Positions 56,311-64,000 of a stretch of 64,000 nt of DNA are shown piece after piece. The stretch spans positions 13,301,132-13,365,131 of the forward strand of contig OX421497.1 of the NCBI GenBank assembly GCA_949126835.1, in the 5' to 3' direction. Below the pieces are notes generated by a model. That model did not search any database and was not told the origin of the DNA. It saw only the letters and a program-made list of their open reading frames with translations. Source of the DNA: Anisus vortex (Eukaryota; Mollusca; Gastropoda; Planorbidae). The stretch's first letter is position 1; every line of letters starts with the position of its first letter. Position numbers and translations under genes: made by a program.

Positions 56311-56589
56311 TAATTGAGGATTTTTTTTTAATTTGGGGATTTAAAAATATAAACTAATTTAAAGTTAATTACTTCTGCGTGCTACTAGCATAGGCAGACG
56401 AATTACTAGGTGAAAGACGAAGGGTATTTTGTTTAAGGTTTATATAAAATTATTGTGGTCAATTTGAAATCTGTTAAAAATGTATAAAATTTTATTTGAA
56501 GTTCTTTATTCTATTTTACGCATAATCACCATCCCTATAAAAAATGTTGTTAGCTTGTAATGTGGCGGGTGCGCGAGAAAAATAATTTA

Positions 56590-56705
56590 TTAAGGGGTTT
56601 ACTGAAATTTTGACAAGTGTTGACCCAGGAGATGGGAGGGTCCGAAAGGGTTAAAAGCTGCCTAAAAATATTGACGTAATTAATGGACGTCTCCTTTGTG
56701 TAATA
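56590..56705. repeat. Dispersed repeat, ttgacgtaattaatggacgtc type
   Basis: An inverted match to 22418-22450. It also carries a tttactgaaattttgacaag phrase. Probably two fragments of one family. Confidence 0.45.
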
Positions 56706-56769
56706 TTCTATGATGTTTTTTTTAGTTCTCTCTCTCTCTTTTTTGTAAAATTTAATTTGGCTTGCTCTC

Positions 56770-56905
56770 GTCTCACGACTGGTCTTGCGGTTAGCTCATT
56801 GGCCTGTCAACCGACACGTCGCGGGTCTATCCCTGCCACCCTACAGGAGTTTTGGGTCTAGTGGACGTAATAATCTTCTATCTAGAAGGAACGTCTGTAA
56901 AACTT
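56770..56905 (+). mobile_element. SINE, family 2 (tRNA-derived)
   Basis: Head: gactggtcttgcggttagct, cattggcctgtcaacc, B-box region cgcgggtctatccctgcc. Body: ttgggtctagtggacgtaat and ctagaaggaacgtctgt. It aligns with the minus strand of 43590-43930. Confidence 0.72.
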
Positions 56906-57075
56906 ATAAAACCTTTTTAATAAAACACCTTTTTTCTGTTTCCAAACTCGTCTAAAAAAATAGTTTTCCCTTCAGTTTTAGTTAACACAATTGTAAAAAA
57001 AATGCTTCCATTAGTCTTCGAATCCATACTAGAGTATTTCTGTAATGATTTTCAAATGTACGTTTAAGTTGGTAT

Positions 57076-57606
57076 ATGCAGCTATATTATGCAGCTATAT
57101 TATGCAGCTATATTATGCAGCTATATTCTGCAGCTATATTCTGCAGCTATATTCTGCAGCTATATTATGCAGCTATATTATGCCGCTATATTATGCAGCT
57201 ATATTATGCAGCTATATTATGCAGCTATATTCTGCAGCTATATTATGCAGCTATATTATGCAGCTATATTATGCAGCTATATTCTGCAGCTATATTATGC
57301 ATCTATATTATGCAGCTATATTCTGCAGCTATATTCTGCAGCTATATTCTGCAGCTATATTATGCAGCTATATTATGCCGCTATATTATGCCGCTATATT
57401 ATGCCGCTATATTCTGCAGCTATATTCTGCAGCTATATTCTGCAGCTATATTCTGCAGCTATATTCTGCAGCTATATTCTGCAGCTATTTTATGCAGCTA
57501 TATTATGCAGCTATATTATGCAGCTATATTAAGCAGCTATATTATGCAGCTATATTATGCAGCTATATTATGCAGCTATATTATGCAGCTATATTATGCC
57601 GCTGTT
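57076..57606. repeat. Minisatellite, 13-bp unit, about 41 copies
   Basis: The unit is cagctatattatg with a frequent variant cagctatattctg and rarer ccgctatattatg. Variant units cluster in runs, for instance four cagctatattctg in a row near 57311-57350. LYYAAILCSYIMQ frames in all three phases are artefacts. It lies just upstream of the promoter of the 58.1 kb gene. Confidence 0.96.
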
Positions 57607-57765
57607 TGTGATTATAGTTTTCAAATGTCTTAGGGCAGAAAAAATGACAGCTTTTTAAATGACCGCTTCAGCTTCAGTTTGATGTTAGATTACACAAGGT
57701 AGTGATCAAACAAAATGGTCACATGCCTGATACTCACTGGTCAAGACAATTAGCAATTCTCTACT

Positions 57766-57773
57766 TATATATA
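57766..57773 (+). promoter_or_regulatory. TATA-like box of the 58.1 kb gene
   Basis: tatatata in ctacttatatatacaaaacc, about 60 bp upstream of the donor at 57834. Weaker than the TATAAAAG boxes of the paralogues. Confidence 0.4.
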
Positions 57774-57796
57774 CAAAACCCATTTCGTTGAATCAG

Positions 57797-57834
57797 ACGA
57801 ATACCTTAATATTGTTGCTGGGAGAAAAGTAATT
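57797..57834 (+). other. Predicted noncoding exon 1 of the 58.1 kb gene
   Basis: It ends at a strong donor, agtaatt|gtaagt (57834/57835). The intron of 269 bp reaches the acceptor at 58103. The 5' edge is inferred. Confidence 0.4.
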
Positions 57835-58103
57835 GTAAGTAGGAATTTTAAAAATCTACAACAGTTAAACAAATTATCAAATGAAATACAAAGAAATATA
57901 GATGAATAGCTATTTCACGTATAAGGATAAACTCGCATTTTTTCTTCGCGAGCAGCATTCCGTCTTAAAATTACCTGTCTGAACTAGTGCGACAATAAAT
58001 AGCTCAAGATCATCACAAACCTTTGCATAGGGCGCATGCATATTCTTATAGACACTGGAATCAGTGAATTATTAGTTAATCTATTTTGTATTTCTTTTTT
58101 CAG

Positions 58104-58799
58104 ATGTTTAACATCATCATCCTTGTAGTTCTAGGCCTGGCCACTGCCTCAGTCATGTCCTTTGTAAGTCTCCCAAGGTCTGAGATGAATGAAACTGGAC
58201 TTGAACAGACGACCGCACAGCGACGTCTGTTTTCATTTGCAACAAATTTCGTAAAGACATTCGGTGGAAGTTTTGTAAATCTGGCAACCAACGCTGGAGC
58301 AATCACTAAAACGTTTGGCGGTTTTGTAACGAAAGCTAAAGATATTGGAGGATCAATCGTCAGAGTGGCAACCCAATCTGGGAAACAAATTAAAAACTGG
58401 ATCTCTACTGTAGATGTAAATAAAATTAACGATGGTCTAAACGCATATAAAGATATGAAGGAAACATTTGAGAACGCTGTGTCACCTAAAAGAAAAGGTA
58501 CTAAACCATATGTTAATACGTGCAAGAATGCTAATTCACCCGAAAGAAAAGGTTTTAGACCTGCTGTTAATAGGAACAAGATATTTGAATCATTTATAAG
58601 AAAGGTTCTTAGACCTGTTAGAGATGCGAAAAAGAGAGATGGATCATTGGTTGACACTGTGTCTGGAAAAGTTAGTGATTTCGAAACCAAATCTGGATCA
58701 CCTGTGGGAATAGCTCCAAGAACAGCTGGCTATGAGAATAACATGGCTGGGGATTCCCCTAAAATATTTGCAGCTAGTGATTTATTACAGAATGCTTGA
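58104..58799 (+). CDS. Secreted basic precursor with SPxRKG repeats (231 aa)
   Basis: ATG at 58104 follows tttttttcag; the six extra codons of the longer frame are acceptor tract and are rejected. Residues 1-19 form the signal peptide (MFNIIILVVLGLATASVMS); the pro-segment has LPRSEMNET and RR at 40-41, the same position as KR in the 47.1 kb gene. The mature part starts LFSFATNFVKTFGG; the phrase KTFGG recurs, and the segment to about 115 is Gly/Ala/Lys-rich. Then come two copies of an SP-x-RKG-x-(K/R)P-x-VN motif (about 134-165), a basic RDAKKRD stretch and an acidic-neutral C-terminus. One cysteine is in the mature chain. Several KR/RK pairs might be cleavage points. Secreted; role unknown. 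It is the closest relative of the 47.1 kb gene. Confidence 0.85.
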   Translation: MFNIIILVVLGLATASVMSFVSLPRSEMNETGLEQTTAQRRLFSFATNFVKTFGGSFVNLATNAGAITKTFGGFVTKAKDIGGSIVRVATQSGKQIKNWISTVDVNKINDGLNAYKDMKETFENAVSPKRKGTKPYVNTCKNANSPERKGFRPAVNRNKIFESFIRKVLRPVRDAKKRDGSLVDTVSGKVSDFETKSGSPVGIAPRTAGYENNMAGDSPKIFAASDLLQNA

Positions 58800-59066
58800 T
58801 CAGCTTTTTCGATTCATTGTCCTGAATTCTTACAAGAACGGCGAATACTGTCGATGCTAGTCGCTTGCCTGTAGTTTGACATTTAACTGGTCTACTTCAC
58901 AATGTTTTCATCAAGAGATAAAAAAAAAATCTAACCTTCTTATATTATGAATGATGGCGTTTTAGTACATTTACTGGAATACAATAGTATGTACGCATTT
59001 GTAGGTCTCAAGAAGTTTGTTTTTTATAGTAGTAGTTTCCTGTCAAAGTATTAGTAGTAACGAATC

Positions 59067-59072
59067 AATAAA
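59067..59072 (+). promoter_or_regulatory. AATAAA polyadenylation signal of the 58.1 kb gene
   Basis: AATAAA in cgaatcaataaaacaac, 268 bp past the stop. Confidence 0.4.
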
Positions 59073-59355
59073 ACAACAAACAATAAGGTTGTGTCAACAT
59101 AGAAGTTTCCGACACAAAATAAAACAAGATGAAAACAAACAAAAATAGTAAAGAAGAAACAATTACATCATATCAGCAACTACATCAAAATATTGATAAC
59201 ATCAAACAATAAGTAATGTTAGATTTATATTAAAATAAAAACAAAATCAAAACATCTACAAAACAAAACATGTAAAAAGGCTGGGAAATGTAATTAAATA
59301 GCAGACGAATACGAAAACTTCTTTAGTCTTCTCTGTCTAATTTCTTTCTAATTCT

Positions 59356-59493
59356 TGTAAATGTGACTTATCTCGTAAATGTGGCTAGTCTCGTAAATGT
59401 GGCTAATCTTGTAAATGTGGCTAATCTCGTAAATGTGGCTAGTCTCGTAAATGTGGCTAATCTTGTAAATGTGGCTTATCATGTAAATGTGGT
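59356..59493. repeat. Tandem repeat, 18-bp unit, about 8 copies
   Basis: The unit is gtaaatgtggctaatctc, with tagtctc, aatcttg and tatcatg endings. Confidence 0.92.
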
Positions 59494-59910
59494 TAATTTA
59501 AGACATTCATGAACATTTAATTTTACTTTGCTTGATTATTTTTTATTTCAATAATATTTTTTTGATTATTATGTGAAGCATTAGTCTAGTAATTAAGAAA
59601 AAATATATAATTTTACATTTATAATATGCAACTTACATTTAATAATTTAAGAAAATTAATAATTTTGGATATAATTTGATAAATCTAGACTTTTTAAAAG
59701 TTCATTAATAGACAAATAATATTAAATTTTGTATTAAGTACCTAAATTACTATCTAACTATACGTAAATATAATTTAACACGTTAAGAATATTTAAAAAT
59801 AATTTAAAAATTAAATAAAAAAACTATTAAAATTGCATAAATGATATATTGAATCCCCTTTTAGAAGGCGTATTAAAGATTTTTTTCACGTTTGTTTAAT
59901 GCTGTAAAGC

Positions 59911-60123
59911 AGAGATCGGCAACCCACGGCACACTTGAAAGGACTTGGCACGTGAACTGATTTAAATGGCACGCGGTAGACCCCTTTCTTTCTAAAAAAA
60001 AAAGGCAATACAAATCTTTTCTACAGGAAATTGAGTGTTAGAGGAGGATATATTTTAGGCTCTTGGCACGTTGACTGAATTATAAAACTTACACTGACAC
60101 ACTATTATAAAAAGGATGCCAAA
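59911..60123. mobile_element. hAT MITE, same family as 63.6 kb, older copy
   Basis: The left end cagagatcggcaaccc and right end ggatgccaaaccttg are diverged versions of the termini at 63587 and 63791. Shared interior: cttttctacagg, ggctcttggcacg and cactattataaaaagg. No target duplication was found. Confidence 0.7.
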
Positions 60124-60129
60124 CCTTGT

Positions 60130-60905
60130 CAATGCAAATCAATTCACCGTACGTGGTGCAGCGTGTCAAGCTCATGAAAATAATGTTAGACATCGAATAT
60201 AATGGTTCAGGAAAATATGCGAAGATCTCATTGATGGACTTGCGATCTTTAATGAAATCTATTGTTAAGATAGTCAACTTTATAGATTTTCCCCTTTTAT
60301 TTTATTTACAAGGCAATATTAGCAATATAAGTCTCTTTAACAAGAAAAAGTTTGCAATTCTTGCATTTACAAGGACAGTGTAAAACAGCCATTTAACTCT
60401 TTGGCCTCTGACATGGAATGGTTGTTGAACTGGATATATCTTTCCGTGAAATCAATTTCAAAACTTTTAAATACTCCCCTAATTTAAGGCACATTTGGAT
60501 CAATTTACATTCATTAAACTTAATATCGACTTAAACAATGCAAGAAAAGTTGTTTTTTTCTACCAATGATTAACGTAGAATAATTGTATAAAGAATGTTT
60601 AAAAAGAAATAATAATTTATAATTTGTTTAACATTACTAGAATCAAATTGGGACACTTTAATAATTAAATTAATTTCATTAGTTATCCCAATTTTTTGCG
60701 TTAATATTTAAATTAATTAAAAAATAGTTCATTTATAAAATAAGAAATAGTTTATTATTTATAAATTTTAAAAGATCAAACAAGAAAGATAGTCGAATAT
60801 CATATAAATGTCATATAATTTTTAAAATTATATTGTAAGTTATAAAGTTTACATTAACTGCCCAGCATTTATAAATATTATGCATTTATACTAATTAAAC
60901 GTTGA
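60130..60905. other. Very AT-rich intergenic DNA, nothing recognised
   Basis: No gene or repeat is supported. The 85-codon plus frame at 60126-60383 has no domain. Confidence 0.5.
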
Positions 60906-60912
60906 TAGCAAA

Positions 60913-60945
60913 ATGTTTCTTGACCTTTTGGCTTAGATAAAAGTT
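60913..60945 (+). ncRNA. U2 snRNA-like 5' stretch (pseudogene fragment)
   Basis: tttcttgaccttttggctta followed by gataaaagt resembles the conserved 5' part of U2 snRNA (CTTCTCGGCCTTTTGGCTAA). The branch-point-pairing region and everything after are lost or replaced, so it is not a functional U2 gene. It marks the left edge of the G+C-rich LINE region. Confidence 0.4.
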
Positions 60946-62760
60946 CTAACCTTAAGCGGTCCTACGTTTCACGATCAGTACCTACATAGCTTCCTCAGCA
61001 GTAGGCAATAAGGTCCAGCGCGATCGGGCTCGTTTCCGAATATTGCAGCGTAGCACTCAGCTGTGAGCTCTAGATGGCGAGTACAGACTTTATGGAAGAA
61101 AATTCGTGCTAAACGTACATCAGCGACAATAAGGAGAAAAAGCGAACGGTTATTCTGGGCCCTTTAGGTGGCGCAGCAGTGTCATTGCCGGATCGTCGTT
61201 TCTCACTAATTCAGCCCCCTCTGAACGAAAGCTCCCACAAGTGCACCAACTCTATTAGGATCAATACAACTGAAAATTTGACTACAAATCTGGGCATTAC
61301 TCCAAGGCGTGGGATGATAGGCCTGTGTTCGTAAAATGTGTGACAATCTTCCGTAGTAACGTTCCAGCAAACGAACCACGAGGTTCTTAAGTCCCAACCG
61401 AAAGTGGAACATCTCGAAATTAGGACCGAGGTTAGGGTAGGTGGAACCCAGTGTTAGACGTGACTTTGGCAAGGGTAGGCAACCCAGCGTTCAACTTAAG
61501 GTTCTGCACCTGAAGGTGTGTGGTCTGCTCACTAAGACTCTAGAGATCCTTAAACTGTTTGTGGACTTCGATACTGACGTTGCAATCTTCCAAGGGTTCC
61601 TGATAGATGGGGAAGCGGGTGGCTTCCTTAACGGGTTAAACGGCTTTCTGATCCACCTGCACGAGATGCAGAGGGTTAGCTACCCTTGTCCGAAGTTCAC
61701 TTCAAGCTCAAGATGTGATTCGCAGAATGGGCAGCAGCAAAACCAATTTCCTAACCTTAAAAGTGTACATGAACGGAACGGCTTATCCCTTACCAACTGT
61801 GGAACCCTCCGAAGACTGAATAAGACCTCACCGCGGAGGCAAATCTGTCTCGCGCTTGTATTAACGGAGACTTCAACCCGAATTCACCGGCCTGTGGCTA
61901 TACTGACGAAGATTACTTGATACGAAAAGAAATATGCAACAGTTCGACGCTTATCTGATTACAGGGTACAGACACCCCACCTACCCAGTGACACAGGAAA
62001 TGGTAGCAAATGGAGGTCAGAACTCACGCTTGTGAGTGCTGATTTGATTTCTAGAACCTCTTTCCAAGTCCTGTGAGATGCTGGAAGTGACCATCTGTCC
62101 ACAATCAATATTGGAAAGGCAAGCAGAGCTCCTTGCGGGTCAGGAAATGGCTCAACTGAAAAGCACACTGTGACGAGTACGGAGATACCGACACTGCTCT
62201 TGAAAAAATGCAAGTAGAGCACGGTCTTGTCGTCTAAGTGTATGGTGAAAAAGACAAGAGGCAGCTAGAAAGATAATCCCAAGGTCGCGGGGGAAGTGCA
62301 AGTTCAGACTGTATTGGACAAAAGCCCTAGGAGAAGACGGCCGAATGCCGAAGATAGTGTAACAAGCTAAAGGCTTAGGAAAAGAGGGTGATCTCGGAGG
62401 CAAAGTTGACCAAATGGACTGAGGCATGTGCAGATCTAAATTTAGTGGATGATATTAGGGCATGGAACCTTATCAACCCCTTTGAGCGATCTGGGGTAGC
62501 AAGGAACACTCCAGCTTCGTTTCGTTTTCTGGCACAGGACCCATGGTATCGGATGCTAAGCGGGCCGAAACGCTCAATCTTTATTTTGTGAGTGTTGGCA
62601 CAGGAAGTGGAAATCATGGCAAGGGAAAAATCTTGGAGCTCGCGAACCGAACACGGACCAAAGGTTTCCTACCAAAACAGTGGAGAGAAGCTTTACTGTT
62701 GCCGAAGTGTCGAAAAAAAATCTTATTAGGAGGTCAAATTGACACGTTATTACAACGCAG
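60946..62760 (+). mobile_element. Degenerate LINE: endonuclease and start of reverse transcriptase
   Basis: A 1.8 kb G+C-richer island. Translations in several frames give endonuclease-like pieces: KVCGLLTKTLEILKLFVD near 61510, LVRSSLQAQDV near 61690, LKVYMNGTAYPL near 61755 and a TGYRHPTYPVTQ piece near 61960. Further on, VARNTPASF and GFLPKQWREALLLPK (about 62665-62712) match the segment leading into LINE reverse transcriptases. Stops and frameshifts are everywhere, and no RT catalytic box remains. The family is a jockey/I-like type distinct from the other two LINEs. Confidence 0.7.
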
Positions 62761-62764
62761 TTAG

Positions 62765-63580
62765 AATTCCGAATTCCTTCATTTTAAAAAGAAAGATTCC
62801 ATTGTTTTGTTTTGCACATGAAATAAAAGTGTTTATGTTTTCTTTAATTATAGCGTTTTATAGATTACTTTTTTGTGTAATTAATAAATTAGAATTGTAT
62901 GTTTTATTAATGGCCTATTGTAATAACGTATTTTTTAAAGATATTTCTATAGTGTATGTAATTTTACTATTGGTTACGTTAATTTGAACAGAAAAAAAAT
63001 GAAATCTATAAGCAAAAACTTCTGCTTTGATAATGATTTGCTTTGACAAACCAATATTTTTTATATAGACTTTTGGAATAAAATAGACAGAAAGAGTATA
63101 CAGTTTGTATTAATGCAAATTACTTTTATCGCACTTTAATATGTCATTTGGGAAGCTAATATGACTACTTCACAAGTATTTGAAGTACTAAATGGAAACA
63201 TCAATGATCTATTAGTTGTAGGCCTACCGAACTTATTGTGACATCTGTTATCACTATTTACTATGCTTTATGGAAGGCCAATGATTCTTTAAAAAATCTG
63301 AGTTTTGTGTGATTAGAAATAAAGCAATAAAAATATATATAAAAAAAAACAACTACTTTAAAAAAAAGCAACACTTTATTAGGTATTGTTGCATAATTAT
63401 GATTTGTATTAATCAACTCCTATCAGGCTCTTGGTCAACTGCAACAAAGTTATCGTCTTTCTCAGAGAACATTATTCCGCTATTATTTGTTGTGTTGTTT
63501 TTTCTGAAGTTATTAAGCTGAATATCTGGGCTAAAAAAAGCTATCAGTTATTTATATAAATTTTCATCATGCATAATACT
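62765..63580. other. AT-rich intergenic DNA, nothing recognised
   Basis: No gene or array. Short frames at 62739-62987 and 63309-63521 have no support. Confidence 0.5.
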
Positions 63581-63586
63581 CTAGTG

Positions 63587-63791
63587 CAGTGGTCGGCAAC
63601 CTACGGAACGCGTGCCAGACTTGACACGTAGAGCGATATTCAATGGCACACAGATGGCCCACCAAACAGGCTATTCAAGTATCTTCTACAAGGAATGGTT
63701 GCTACGTCAGTATAACTTTTAGGATGTTGGCACGCCAAATGAAAAAGAAATCCCACTTGGCTCACCATTATAAAAAGGTTGCCGACCTCTG
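63587..63791. mobile_element. hAT-type MITE, 205 bp, with near-matching 8-bp target duplication
   Basis: The left end cagtggtcggcaacc and inverted right end cagaggtcggcaacc differ at one base. The flanks ctctagtg (63579-63586) and ctcttgtg (63792-63799) match at 7/8. Relatives are at 59911 and 25330. Open frames on both strands over it are artefacts. Confidence 0.88.
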
Positions 63792-64000
63792 CTCTTGTGA
63801 AGTTATTTGCAGCATACCAGTTAATAAGGGAGGTCGAAGCTATAAGGATGTTAAACATATTTAGTGGTTATGACTTACAAAGGAAATAGTTTGGCCACTG
63901 CAATGATAACGCGTTTTTTAATTATTATTTTATTTATTGTTATTCTCCATTATTTGTGGTCTTCAAGCAACTCCTTATTCTAAAGCAAATGAATAATAAA

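Noticed and set aside
57045..57633. Three overlapping plus frames of 147-188 codons
   Set aside because: The 13-bp repeat reads in all phases; each is the same repeat shifted.
58086..58103. Upstream start adding six residues to the 58.1 kb protein
   Set aside because: The added codons are the pyrimidine tract and cag of the acceptor; paralogues all start at the ATG after cag. The same applies to 47084-47101.
58100..58690. 196-codon minus frame
   Set aside because: Shadow of the secreted-precursor gene on the plus strand, which has signal peptide, acceptor and paralogue support.
60913..60945. Functional U2 snRNA gene
   Set aside because: Only about 30 bp resemble U2; the rest of the RNA and the downstream signals are absent.
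63640..63864. Open frames of 72-73 codons on both strands
   Set aside because: They overlap the hAT MITE at 63587-63791.

Overview
The window is animal genomic DNA, AT-rich and dominated by repeats. Short genes with 5' introns, TATA promoters, AATAAA signals, LINEs, tRNA-derived SINEs, Helitrons, hAT elements and long minisatellites all point to a eukaryote. The SINE core and LINE types resemble those of gastropod molluscs, so a snail or slug is my best guess; this rests on recall, not on a search.

Layout. 1-10 kb: a decayed minus-strand LINE (1.64-4.88 kb), two SINEs and small repeats. 10.4-17.3 kb: a two-exon minus-strand gene for a small secreted Gly/Leu-rich protein; its 6.4 kb intron holds a 2.9 kb 20-bp satellite, a hAT MITE, a 36-bp satellite and a GA-rich tract. 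17.9-19.7 kb: a foldback-like element with long inverted arms. 20.4-25.9 kb: a deleted hAT transposon, MITEs, a SINE and small tandem arrays. 26.6-29.4 kb: one Helitron nested in another of the same family, set in GATA-type repeats. 30.3-59.1 kb: a cluster of secreted-precursor genes and pseudogenes, separated by solo LTRs, SINEs, LINE pieces, a third Helitron and minisatellites. 60.9-63.8 kb: a degenerate LINE with a U2 snRNA-like stretch at its left edge, then a hAT MITE.

The gene cluster is the main biological content. Four open genes (30.3-32.4 kb plus; 40.7-42.2 kb minus; 46.4-47.9 kb minus; 57.8-59.1 kb plus) and two pseudogenes (33.9-35.4 kb and 52.2-52.6 kb) are recognised as one family by their leader: a hydrophobic signal peptide ending near S(V/I)(M/L)S, an acidic pro-segment, and a dibasic KR/RR at residues 36-41. 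The presumed mature parts fall into two types: cysteine-free LPLVGG-repeat proteins, and basic Ala/Gly/Lys-rich chains sharing an RDAKK tail. In every copy with a 5' end the ATG directly follows a cag splice acceptor. In three copies, one a pseudogene, a short noncoding first exon sits below a TATAAAAG box. This looks like a locally duplicating family of secretory peptide precursors with a conserved leader and diversified cargo. The role (mucus, adhesive, defence or signalling) cannot be told from sequence alone.
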